Below, piece after piece: positions 5,767 to 13,084 of a stretch of DNA of 36,761 nucleotides. Every line of letters starts with the position of its first letter. Positions within the stretch are counted from its first letter, which is position 1. The translations under genes were made by a program, and so were the position numbers. The notes beneath the pieces are model-generated. The model saw nothing but the letters and a program-made list of their open reading frames with translations. It was not told where the DNA came from and ran no database searches. Source of the stretch: Actinomycetes bacterium (GTDB taxonomy: Bacteria > Auribacterota > JAJCYG01); assembly GCA_029263055.1 (NCBI GenBank), contig JAJCYG010000078.1, positions 1 through 36,761 of the forward strand, read 5' to 3'.

Positions 5767-7335
5767 ATGGCGAACGTAGACGTACCGGCCCAGCTTCTCA
5801 GTGACTTCATGAACACTCTGCCTGCGGACGTGGACGCGGGAACGGAGCAAGATTGGGGCGGACAGTTCGTCACGAACGGCACCAAGTTCCTCCAGTACAG
5901 TGGTGCTAGAGCGTGGAGCGATTTCGGCGCGTTGGTCCCCCAGGTTGGCCCCGCTGAAGAGTTGCTTCACGGTGAGTGGAGCCCGACGGACGCAATCCGC
6001 ACGTTTCAGAATGCGCAGAACTTGGGTGAGGCCATCGGTGCTGTCTCGGAAGGAATGCTCGACCTTATGGAAGCGGCGGCGGCCATATCCGGCGTCGTTG
6101 AGTCCATCCCCATCATCGCTGTCGTCGCGAAGGTCGGCGTGGCGGTACAGAATATTTTCTGGAAACAGTGGGGCGCGAGCAGAGCCGCTAAGGAAATACA
6201 TCCGAACGCTCCGGGGTGGTTTTACAACAAGGAGAGCGACCAGACGCACCAAAATCAAATGCTCGCCGCCGTGGCAGCCGTAGATTGGAACGGCATTTTC
6301 ATGCCGCGCACCACGGTGGAGGAGTTGGGTATCTTGCGAGTCCCCGCCAAGACGGGCAAGAAGAAAGACGAGTGGCACCAAGTCATAGTGCACGGAGATA
6401 CTCAAGGCTTGGGTGTCACCCCCGGGACCGACTTGCTCACCCATGGATGGGAGTCTCTCTCACCGTGGAGTTCCTACCGACCTGGCGTCACTCAGTCCGC
6501 GGTGTTGCTGTGGGCTCAACTCATGGGGCCGACCCGTGTGCGGTACCAGGTGAACTACGAAGTCCTCTCGAAAGCGTGGCTGGAGTACTGGGGAAAACTG
6601 GAGCAGATTGCCTACGGCATCATCCCGGTTCCAGTCCAAGCGGGCGTCAACTTGCACAAGGACGACCCCGCGCGAGCACAAGCCGTTGTGATGTCGGGGC
6701 TGCGACCCATCCATTCGCCTGGGGGGATGACCAACGTCCCACAGATTCCTATTCAGGAGGTGCCCCAGAAGTACTGGACCGAGGCCTACGGTAACACTCC
6801 CTTCCAGCCTACGATGAAGGGGTTTACGCAGTGGAAGTTGGAGACCGTGTTGTACGCGTGGCAGCAGCAGGGTCTCGGTACGACGTTGTGCGCATACGTC
6901 TCCGAAAGTGACCCAGCGTTTCAGTCACAGAGTATAGTGGACAGCCCGTTGTTCACGCTGCTCAAGGAGCGACGTAAGCAACTGCTCGGGCGCAAGGACG
7001 TGCTCAAGACCATCGAACTCAGTCAGGTGCCCGACCTGGACTTCCGCCAAGAGATTGAGACGCGGCTCGTGGGCGACATCACTCTCCCACCACAAGGTCC
7101 CCAACCCGCTTTGGTGAACCTGGGAGATCTCCCTGGTACCACGACGCCCACCCCGGGCGGCACTATCGCCGCGTTCCCGAACGTGTACACCGAGACACCG
7201 GAACCGTCATGGTTGGAACGATACGGCCCGTACATCTTGGGGGCCACGGCTGTCGCAGGTGCCGGCTATTTCGGGTACCGCGCTTACAAGCGCCGGAAAC
7301 CCAACGGTTTGTACTTGCCCCCAGGTGAGGGCTAG
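5767..7335 (+). CDS. 522-residue C-terminally membrane-anchored protein, probable virion protein
   Basis: The start is the ATG at 5767 (MANVDVPAQLL); an in-frame site at 5713 precedes the promoter-like element and is rejected. No family recognised. Residues ~95-150 are Ala/Ile/Val-rich (AAAISGVVESIPIIAVVAK), possibly a membrane-active segment. A Trp-rich soluble region follows, then a Pro/Thr linker, and residues ~492-512 form a transmembrane helix (YGPYILGATAVAGAGYFGY) ending in a basic stop-transfer (RAYKRRK). The size and the company of anchored cell-wall hydrolases suggest a structural or entry protein (inference). It is the largest gene of the block. Confidence 0.7.
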   Translation: MANVDVPAQLLSDFMNTLPADVDAGTEQDWGGQFVTNGTKFLQYSGARAWSDFGALVPQVGPAEELLHGEWSPTDAIRTFQNAQNLGEAIGAVSEGMLDLMEAAAAISGVVESIPIIAVVAKVGVAVQNIFWKQWGASRAAKEIHPNAPGWFYNKESDQTHQNQMLAAVAAVDWNGIFMPRTTVEELGILRVPAKTGKKKDEWHQVIVHGDTQGLGVTPGTDLLTHGWESLSPWSSYRPGVTQSAVLLWAQLMGPTRVRYQVNYEVLSKAWLEYWGKLEQIAYGIIPVPVQAGVNLHKDDPARAQAVVMSGLRPIHSPGGMTNVPQIPIQEVPQKYWTEAYGNTPFQPTMKGFTQWKLETVLYAWQQQGLGTTLCAYVSESDPAFQSQSIVDSPLFTLLKERRKQLLGRKDVLKTIELSQVPDLDFRQEIETRLVGDITLPPQGPQPALVNLGDLPGTTTPTPGGTIAAFPNVYTETPEPSWLERYGPYILGATAVAGAGYFGYRAYKRRKPNGLYLPPGEG

Positions 7336-7355
7336 AGCGCTTCGAGGACGGCGCC

Positions 7356-7384
7356 TTTACCGGCGCAACCGCCGCTGATACGGT
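7356..7384 (+). promoter_or_regulatory. promoter candidate TTTACC-17-TACGGT with extended -10
   Basis: -35-like TTTACC (7356-7361), 17-base spacer ending in TGA, -10 TACGGT (7379-7384), then six bases and the ATG at 7391. The -35 lies in the loop of a GCGCC/GGCGC hairpin (about 7351-7366), which could modulate it. Confidence 0.5.
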
Positions 7385-7390
7385 GAACGC

Positions 7391-8086
7391 ATGCCGGTCA
7401 GTCCTTGGCTCGTGGGTTCCCTCGCAACGGCGGGCATCGCTGCGCTCGTCTATTACACGCGGGACGGGGACGACTACACGCCAGCGGGAACGCTGCCGGA
7501 ACCTGAAGACCCCGGTTTCGATCCGACACCAGAGGAGCCTCCCGGTCCGCCCGAGCCGCCCCCTCCGGGTCCGGAGGGCCCGGGTGAACTCGCCCCCGGA
7601 CCGCAACCCGAAGTACCCGAAGCGCCCGAGCCTCCCGGTGGTTGGCAGACCGTTCTCACTCCAGCGGCGGCTGCAGGCGCGCTCAACACGGTCAAGGATG
7701 CTGCTGCCGCTTCCCCGGTGAGTACCTGGGCCACCGCCGTGAGATTCGCGCTCATGGAGGTGTTCCCCAACAACACGTGGGGTGGGCTGCTTGGGGGGTG
7801 GAAGGACGACGCTCGGGCCTACATGATCCAGCAACTGGATGTGGTGGCAGACAGAGCCCACTGGCCTGGGGGTGACGCTGCCAAGGAGGCGGCTAGAACC
7901 TTCTGGTTGAAGTCGTCCAAGGCTATCGCCGAGTGCAAAGGTTACAACCTCTCGGACACCCAGCTTGCGACGTGCATCTGTGAGTTGATGTTCCCCGCCA
8001 GTAGCTGGCCCGCAGCCGGCACCGCTGGTGAGCCGTGGGAAATAGAAGTCTGGAATCGCACCCTCACCAAAGCTGGGATCGTCTAA
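7391..8086 (+). CDS. N-terminally anchored protein with proline-rich stalk
   Basis: 231 residues. Residues 6-22 (WLVGSLATAGIAALVYYTR) are a transmembrane helix of the shared module seen also at 10974, 11704 and 13085. Residues ~30-85 form an acidic proline-rich stalk (repeats of EPP/GPPEPPPPGPEGPG). The C-terminal ~140 residues are a helical domain with a CxC pair (LATCICELMFP). No enzyme signature. Probable membrane-tethered virion or entry protein. Promoter-like element directly upstream. Confidence 0.65.
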   Translation: MPVSPWLVGSLATAGIAALVYYTRDGDDYTPAGTLPEPEDPGFDPTPEEPPGPPEPPPPGPEGPGELAPGPQPEVPEAPEPPGGWQTVLTPAAAAGALNTVKDAAAASPVSTWATAVRFALMEVFPNNTWGGLLGGWKDDARAYMIQQLDVVADRAHWPGGDAAKEAARTFWLKSSKAIAECKGYNLSDTQLATCICELMFPASSWPAAGTAGEPWEIEVWNRTLTKAGIV

Positions 8087-8719
8087 ATGCCCACCGGCGG
8101 CGAATACGTTGCGACGCTGAAAAAGCTGTTCCCGGACCCGGTCGCAGCAACGCCTCAGGACATCTACGTCCTACTCAATGCGCTCCAAAAAGAGACGGAC
8201 ACGATCCGGGAGAAGATCGTGTTGCAGTTGTCGTTGGAGGCCCCGGTCCCCACTCCGGGGCTCACGCAACTTTGGAGTGACATAAAGGCGTGGCAGAGCT
8301 TGTTGAACTACTACAAGATCACCACTGGGAAGGCCATTGGCGACGGCGTCGGTCCGGTAGACCCGCAAGGACTCCCCATATTTTACAAACGCGTGACGGG
8401 TCCGCTGGTAGACGGCCAGTGCTACCTCCCTCCCAGTTGCAACGAAGCTGCGCTTCTGCAACACACCCCCCTTGCTATCGCGCCGCGTGCGACGGTGCCG
8501 TTCCAGATCGCCGCGGCGTTGGAGGCGGGAGACGAAGCGGCAGCCGAAAACTTTCGGCGCCTCATGGAGGATGTCGCCATCGAGATCGGTAAACCTCTGG
8601 AGTTCGTGATCGATGTTGCCAGCGACAGCATCCTCAAGCCGCTGGCCTACGCCGCCGGAGCGGTCCTCGGTCTCGCGACTCTTTTCTGGCTCTCGGGCCG
8701 ACCCAAAAAGGCTGCATGA
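8087..8719 (+). CDS. C-terminally membrane-anchored protein
   Basis: 210 residues, starting immediately after the previous TAA. A soluble region with two cysteines (GQCYLPPSCNEAA) is followed by a helical segment and one C-terminal transmembrane helix (PLAYAAGAVLGLATLFWLSG) ending RPKKAA. No family recognised; orientation opposite to its N-anchored neighbours. Confidence 0.6.
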   Translation: MPTGGEYVATLKKLFPDPVAATPQDIYVLLNALQKETDTIREKIVLQLSLEAPVPTPGLTQLWSDIKAWQSLLNYYKITTGKAIGDGVGPVDPQGLPIFYKRVTGPLVDGQCYLPPSCNEAALLQHTPLAIAPRATVPFQIAAALEAGDEAAAENFRRLMEDVAIEIGKPLEFVIDVASDSILKPLAYAAGAVLGLATLFWLSGRPKKAA

Positions 8720-8943
8720 ACGGACTCGTCATCTTCACGACAACCACCTGTGGCCCCTGTCGGAACGCCAAGGCCTGGCTGCAGCAGCACCGGGTCCCGT
8801 TCCAAGAGGTCAACCTGGACCAGCGACAAGACCTCATCCCCTGGATGCACCGGGAGACCGGGCAGCGGACCGTCCCTCAGTTCTTCCAGGACGGACAGTG
8901 GGTTTCCGGGGGCTTTCAGGCGGTACAAGCCCAGTTTGGATGA
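8716..8943 (+). CDS. glutaredoxin/thioredoxin-like protein
   Basis: 75 residues, ATGA-coupled to the gene before. The redox site is TTTCGPC (Cys12, Cys15), with the cis-proline in QRTVPQFF (Pro54) and GGFQAVQ where glutaredoxins have the GG-x-x-D segment. Length fits NrdH/Grx proteins that reduce ribonucleotide reductase or disulphides. Its place inside a membrane/virion block with several Cys-containing proteins suggests help in disulphide handling, though it could serve nucleotide reduction with ThyX and the dNMP kinase elsewhere in the window. Confidence 0.85.
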   Translation: MNGLVIFTTTTCGPCRNAKAWLQQHRVPFQEVNLDQRQDLIPWMHRETGQRTVPQFFQDGQWVSGGFQAVQAQFG

Positions 8944-8958
8944 CGGCCTTGGCTCTTG

Positions 8959-8967
8959 TGGTAATCT
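8959..8967 (+). promoter_or_regulatory. extended -10 element, TGGTAATCT
   Basis: TG-n-TAATCT followed by exactly six bases and the ATG at 8974, predicting a leaderless transcript. The best -10 match of the series; the -35 region (GATGAC) is poor. Confidence 0.5.
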
Positions 8968-8973
8968 GAGCGT

Positions 8974-9618
8974 ATGTCACGCAACAGCGGATTCAACATT
9001 GGTGGTAAGCGCAAGCCTTCCGCACAGCGGTTCACTCCGACCATTCGAGGTGCGTCGGGGGGTACCGCTGCGGTAGCGGGTGGCTCTCGTTCGCCCCTTC
9101 CTGGGGTACGTAACTCGTCGCGCTCTGGGAAGCGCGGGGACCGGCACACTCCAGGTCTTCGGGGTGCAGCCGCGAAGAAAAACGACCGACTGGGGCCTGC
9201 ACGAGGGCAGGTCTTGTCGGATGGTCGCGTCAACGGCATTCACGTTCGAGTGAGCGCCCCGCTCGCACCCAATCCTGACAGGGGCGCAACCGCCCTCATC
9301 GACACCAAGGCGCGCGAACGGGACGTCTCCATGCCCATGGACCCGGACATGATGGCGTCACGGTCCACCCAGATGATCGCCGGGTCAGAGCAACCTGGGA
9401 GGCGTCGTGGGGCTGGAAGGCGTCCGCGTGTGCAGCAGCTTCCTCCCGACCCAAACGTGTTGGAGGTTGAAGCCGTGGAGACGACACCGGTCGTTGAGGT
9501 GGAGCCCAAGCCTGAGTTGCCGCCGGGTGCGTACTGGAGCGACAAGTACGATCGCTACGTTGAGCCGGGGCAACCCGAGTACTCGGAAGAGACAGCGCAG
9601 CGCATGGGCGCTGCGTAA
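8974..9618 (+). CDS. basic, largely disordered protein
   Basis: 214 residues. The first ~75 are rich in Arg, Lys, Ser and Gly (GGKRKPSAQRF, SRSGKRGDRH) with almost no hydrophobic core, suggesting nucleic-acid binding or packaging. A short beta-like segment (VNGIHVRVSAPLAPN) follows, then a second basic patch (RRRGAGRRPR) and an acidic/Tyr-rich end. No family recognised. Has its own leaderless promoter candidate. Confidence 0.6.
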   Translation: MSRNSGFNIGGKRKPSAQRFTPTIRGASGGTAAVAGGSRSPLPGVRNSSRSGKRGDRHTPGLRGAAAKKNDRLGPARGQVLSDGRVNGIHVRVSAPLAPNPDRGATALIDTKARERDVSMPMDPDMMASRSTQMIAGSEQPGRRRGAGRRPRVQQLPPDPNVLEVEAVETTPVVEVEPKPELPPGAYWSDKYDRYVEPGQPEYSEETAQRMGAA

Positions 9619-9624
9619 GGGGCC

Positions 9625-10284
9625 ATGGGAGCAGTCCCCGCCAAGACCTGGTGGATTCTCGGTGGGGCCGCAGTGGCGGGTCTCGCTGTGGGTGCACTGG
9701 TAGGCGGGGACGACGATGTTCCGGCGAACGGTGTAACTACTGGGACGGGCCAGTGGGTAGACCCTTCCGCTCCTGCACGCATCGGTTACTACGCAGACCA
9801 GGTTGCCTCGGTCACGGGGTGGGGGCCCACGCTTCGTCGGTACCTCGTGGCCGTTGCGTACTGGGAGAGCAGAGGAAACTCGCTCGCATGCCAGGAGCCC
9901 TGCGAGGATGGGTACAGCAGAGGGTGGTTCCAACTTCGCAACACATCGAAGTGTTTCGAGTGGTCGGGGCTCACGCCTGACCAGTTGCTCTACAACGAGC
10001 GAGCGCAGGTCGCTGTGGCGGCTTGTCACGCATATCGCCTTGGCACCGTGTACGACAACGCGGGGCAACAGGTGCAGACGCAGGACGTGCGTAGAGGCTG
10101 GTGGAAGCCTCACCTGGTGGCGTCCCAGTACCGGACCGACCCCGCCGTGGAGTTCAAGCGGGAGAACTACCGTGAGGCGTTGGCGGCCGTGGGGCAGCCC
10201 GAGAGCTTTATGGACGCTCCCATGTTCCCGCCTGGGTTCCATTGGCCTGGGTTCGATATTGTGATGGGGGCCGTCGATGCCTGA
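9625..10284 (+). CDS. membrane-anchored lytic transglycosylase/lysozyme-like protein
   Basis: 219 residues. Residues 8-27 (TWWILGGAAVAGLAVGALVG) are an N-terminal membrane helix followed by an acidic GGDDD patch. From ~50 the chain has the SLT/lysozyme pattern: RYLVAVAYWESRGN with Glu81 as the predicted catalytic acid, then YSRGWFQLR in place of GxxGLMQ, with paired cysteines (LACQEPCED, CFEW, AACHAY). Predicted to cleave glycan strands of peptidoglycan while tethered to a membrane, comparable in role to PRD1 P7. Operon with the M15 peptidase that follows (8-base overlap). Confidence 0.75.
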   Translation: MGAVPAKTWWILGGAAVAGLAVGALVGGDDDVPANGVTTGTGQWVDPSAPARIGYYADQVASVTGWGPTLRRYLVAVAYWESRGNSLACQEPCEDGYSRGWFQLRNTSKCFEWSGLTPDQLLYNERAQVAVAACHAYRLGTVYDNAGQQVQTQDVRRGWWKPHLVASQYRTDPAVEFKRENYREALAAVGQPESFMDAPMFPPGFHWPGFDIVMGAVDA

Positions 10285-10960
10285 GTGGGGGAAGATCGCT
10301 GTCTACACCGGCGTTGCCGTCGGAGCGTATTTCATCGCCCGGACTGTGTTCGCAGGACGCGAAGAAGAAAGCGTTGGAACACTGGTGCCGGCGGGGGTAC
10401 CTCCGGTTGGTCCGTGGGATGACACGTTTCCGCCGCAACCTATTTACGTCGGACAACGAGGTGACCCCGAACTGGAGTCGCTCTTCCAGGAGATGGACGA
10501 CTACTTTCGGTCTTATGGTATTGCGCTCGGCACAATTAGCGCGGCCGAGGTGACCGAGATGCGGAAAACGAATGGCTACTACGCCATTCCACCGCGCGAG
10601 TACTGGCCCCGAATGGCGGCGACGATCCGCTACGTGTTTATGCCCATTCGAGCAGCGGTAGCAGGTCCTGTAACGATCACCAGCGCTTACCGGCCCCCGG
10701 ATTACAATGAGGCGGTCGGGGGGACGGCTGGTTCCCGGCACCAGTTTTTTGAGGCATTGGATATGGTGGCGCCGCAAGGACTGGCAAACACCCAAGCGCT
10801 TGCTGCTGCGAAGATCTTCAACCGGTACGGTGAGTTGCTCCGCATGGGTTTTGGTGTCTACGGGTCTCCGGGACAAGCGTCCAACATCCATGTAGACACC
10901 GGGAGCAGGGAACGCACCTGGGAAAATGCAGACTACTGGGCCGAGCAAGCCATCGCATGA
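10277..10960 (+). CDS. membrane-anchored M15-type D,D-peptidase
   Basis: 227 residues. A membrane helix at ~6-26 (KIAVYTGVAVGAYFIARTVF) is followed by GREEES. The C-terminal half matches peptidase family M15 (VanY/D-Ala-D-Ala type): ITSAYRPPDYNEAVGG, then zinc ligands His155 in SRHQ and Asp162 in ALDM, and His205 in NIHVD. The usual SxHxxGxAxD is here SRHQFFEALD, keeping His and Asp. Predicted to cut peptide cross-links. Together with the transglycosylase upstream and amidase downstream it covers all three bond classes of peptidoglycan. Confidence 0.8.
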   Translation: MPEWGKIAVYTGVAVGAYFIARTVFAGREEESVGTLVPAGVPPVGPWDDTFPPQPIYVGQRGDPELESLFQEMDDYFRSYGIALGTISAAEVTEMRKTNGYYAIPPREYWPRMAATIRYVFMPIRAAVAGPVTITSAYRPPDYNEAVGGTAGSRHQFFEALDMVAPQGLANTQALAAAKIFNRYGELLRMGFGVYGSPGQASNIHVDTGSRERTWENADYWAEQAIA

Positions 10961-10973
10961 AAGGACACGAACG

Positions 10974-11267
10974 ATGAATCCCTACATTCTCCTCGGACTT
11001 CTCGCAGCCGGCGTTGGCGCCGCGTGGTACTTCGGCCAAGAAAAAGAGGCCTCGGCTTCAGGCGGTCCGGTTTGGAAGTGGTCGGCCACCAACATCACAG
11101 AGCAAGGGCCCGGTCCTACTTGGCAGGTGTGGATTGAGGAGCCGGGTGCTGCCGACCAATACGTCATGGGTGGAACGTTGGAGTTCCAGACGTACGATGC
11201 TGCCAAGCAGGCTGCCATCGCCTTCATCCAGTCTAGAGGTGGTACGCCCGTCGAGTTCACCGCGTGA
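10974..11267 (+). CDS. small N-terminally anchored protein
   Basis: 97 residues; good ribosome site AAGGA eight bases before the ATG. Residues 3-20 (PYILLGLLAAGVGAAWYFG) are the shared membrane module, ending QEKEAS. The remainder is a compact alpha/beta domain (TWQVWIEEPGA, FQTYDAAKQAAIAFIQSRG), resembling the small DUF2188-like fold seen in many bacterial proteins, but I cannot name it with confidence. Confidence 0.65.
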   Translation: MNPYILLGLLAAGVGAAWYFGQEKEASASGGPVWKWSATNITEQGPGPTWQVWIEEPGAADQYVMGGTLEFQTYDAAKQAAIAFIQSRGGTPVEFTA

Positions 11268-11695
11268 GCATTTCGCTAAAACGCGTTCGGAACGAAGTGC
11301 AGGCGATCCTGGTGGAGGCTGGATTGCCGGCGTATCCGGTGGTGCAGTTCCAGCCGTTGGACGTTGAGCATGCTCGGAATCCGCGGCGCTACGCTCAGGT
11401 TCGGACGGGCGAAGATCCCCGTATGGAGGTAGCGGGAGCGATACGAGATCTTCCTCCCGAGCAGCGTTTGGGCCTGTACTCCCACGAGGTGGGACACTTC
11501 CTGTGGCCGGCGGGAGGGGAGGATGACGCGGACATGGCCGCGCAGGGCCTGTTGGGGGTCCACATCGGATACGACCGTAGGTGGCCCGGGAAGGGACTTC
11601 AGACAGCGATCTTGGCTCCCAAAAAGCTGTGGCGTATCGTGGGGGAGCCCGTCGGCGCTCGCATCCGTGCTGCCAACGGTTTCCCCCGAGGTTGA
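11264..11695 (+). CDS. HEXXH metalloprotease-like protein (gluzincin pattern)
   Basis: 143 residues from a GTG overlapping the previous stop. SHEVGHFLW supplies His74, Glu75 and His78 of a zincin site. GEDDADMAAQGLL, eight residues on, resembles the E-x-x-AD-x-AA-x-LL helix of ImmA/IrrE-like gluzincins and offers Glu86 or Asp90 as third ligand. No membrane segment of its own. Possible roles: processing of virion or host proteins, or peptide bonds of the wall; also possibly an inactive structural relative. Sits between two anchored proteins of the block. Confidence 0.65.
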   Translation: MSISLKRVRNEVQAILVEAGLPAYPVVQFQPLDVEHARNPRRYAQVRTGEDPRMEVAGAIRDLPPEQRLGLYSHEVGHFLWPAGGEDDADMAAQGLLGVHIGYDRRWPGKGLQTAILAPKKLWRIVGEPVGARIRAANGFPRG

Positions 11696-11703
11696 AACCC
11701 ATC

Positions 11704-12219
11704 ATGGCCATCCCCTTCATTCCACTTGCAGTCCTGGCACTCGGCATCGGCGCGGCCGTCTACTACACCCGTGAAGCCGCAGCGTCGGAGCCGGCGCAAG
11801 ATACAGGCCCACCTTCCAACTTCGCCACGGCGGCTACGGTTGATGAGTACAGCCAGTTGCTCGCGAGACTGAACACGCAGGCGAAGCCGATCGTGTTTAT
11901 CGTCTTCAAGCCGGGACAAGTACCGTTTGAAGCGATCCAGTCAGCGGCGATGGGACAAGCTAGAGCCTATCCGGAGATCTGGGTGGTTATGGTCACACAC
12001 CAAGCGGCCGTTGATGGAGGGGGAGGCGAAGGTGTTGGGCGCAACTGCGGCCCCAACGATGGCGGCTCCGTGGCTACGGCCCCGTATGGTGGAGGGCAGG
12101 GGAGCGAGATTTACGTGGCGTGTTGGCCTCAAGGTGCTGACGCCGTCACGGTGAAGCAGAATATCAACATCGCCGCCATCGAGGCGAAGAACCTCGCGGC
12201 GATGACCCCGAACGCATAA
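11704..12219 (+). CDS. N-terminally anchored protein
   Basis: 171 residues. The first 23 (AIPFIPLAVLALGIGAAVYY) form the shared membrane module, followed by TREAAASE. The soluble part begins with an alpha/beta stretch (AKPIVFIVFKPGQVPFEAIQ; YPEIWVVMVTH) and carries a Gly-rich loop and two cysteines (GRNCGPND, VACWPQG). No family recognised. Confidence 0.6.
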   Translation: MAIPFIPLAVLALGIGAAVYYTREAAASEPAQDTGPPSNFATAATVDEYSQLLARLNTQAKPIVFIVFKPGQVPFEAIQSAAMGQARAYPEIWVVMVTHQAAVDGGGGEGVGRNCGPNDGGSVATAPYGGGQGSEIYVACWPQGADAVTVKQNINIAAIEAKNLAAMTPNA

Positions 12220-12220
12220 T

Positions 12221-13072
12221 ATGTTCGGGTTCAATCTCCAAGCCCTCCTTCACTTCCTGCGCATCCAGGGAGACTGGAGCGATAGAGAGGAAGCTGAACC
12301 TGAAGATGAGGTTCTGGACGAGATCCCCAAGGCCACTGTGGCCGCGGTCTCAGCCACTCCCGCTCCTCTAGTGGTACCGCCGCCGCCGACTCTCGGCACG
12401 CCTCCTCCTCCCACTGCCAGCATGCCGGGTAGGGTGGTGCTGGACGATGGATTCTTCGAGTCCATCGTAGACAACCGGGACATCGCGCCCAAGGACAAGC
12501 GCAAGAAGCGACGGAAACTGAGCGACATCACGGCGGTAGTGCTGCACCAGACCGCAGCGCAGCGGAGCCAAGAGAATGCGCTCCGCAAGTCCAAGAACGT
12601 CACCTGCCACATACTCATCACGCCCGGCGGGAACGTGTGCCTCAACCATCCATGGGAGGCGTACCTATACGCGGCGGACTTGTTCAACAGCTTCTCCATC
12701 TCCATCGAGTTCACGGGGAACTTCGAGGGCCACCCTGGGAAGGGCGACTGGTACAAGCCAGAGAAGTTCGGCCGGGGCGAGCCCACAGACATTCAGATCC
12801 TGCGTGGCAAGCAGGTGCTTCAGTGGCTGATTTACGAAGAGAACCTCGGCATCACGATGGTGCTTGCACATCGACAGGCGCGGACCAAGAGGAAGAACAA
12901 GAACGGTCGGTGGAAGGTTGCCAAAGTGCTCGACCCCGGCTGGCGCATCTACAGCACTGTAGCCATGTGGGCCGAGAGGGTGCTCAACCTGGATCGGCGC
13001 CCCCAGTGGACGCTGGGTAATGGGGCGACGATTCCCGGGGTGTGGGAAGAGCCACCCTCGGACATCGCGTAA
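12221..13072 (+). CDS. N-acetylmuramoyl-L-alanine amidase (Amidase_2)
   Basis: 283 residues. An acidic N-terminus is followed by a Pro/Ala-rich linker (~48-66), and the amidase domain spans ~98-245: ITAVVLHQT with His109, TCHILITPGG with His130, SISIEFTGNFEG (conserved Glu163), and KVLDPGWRIY whose Asp238 replaces the last zinc ligand, as is usual for this family. Predicted zinc enzyme cutting between MurNAc and L-Ala. Unlike its neighbours it lacks a clear membrane helix (FNLQALLHFLRIQG is only weakly hydrophobic). A second amphipathic C-terminal segment has no known family. Confidence 0.85.
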   Translation: MFGFNLQALLHFLRIQGDWSDREEAEPEDEVLDEIPKATVAAVSATPAPLVVPPPPTLGTPPPPTASMPGRVVLDDGFFESIVDNRDIAPKDKRKKRRKLSDITAVVLHQTAAQRSQENALRKSKNVTCHILITPGGNVCLNHPWEAYLYAADLFNSFSISIEFTGNFEGHPGKGDWYKPEKFGRGEPTDIQILRGKQVLQWLIYEENLGITMVLAHRQARTKRKNKNGRWKVAKVLDPGWRIYSTVAMWAERVLNLDRRPQWTLGNGATIPGVWEEPPSDIA

Positions 13073-13084
13073 ACGGAACGAACC

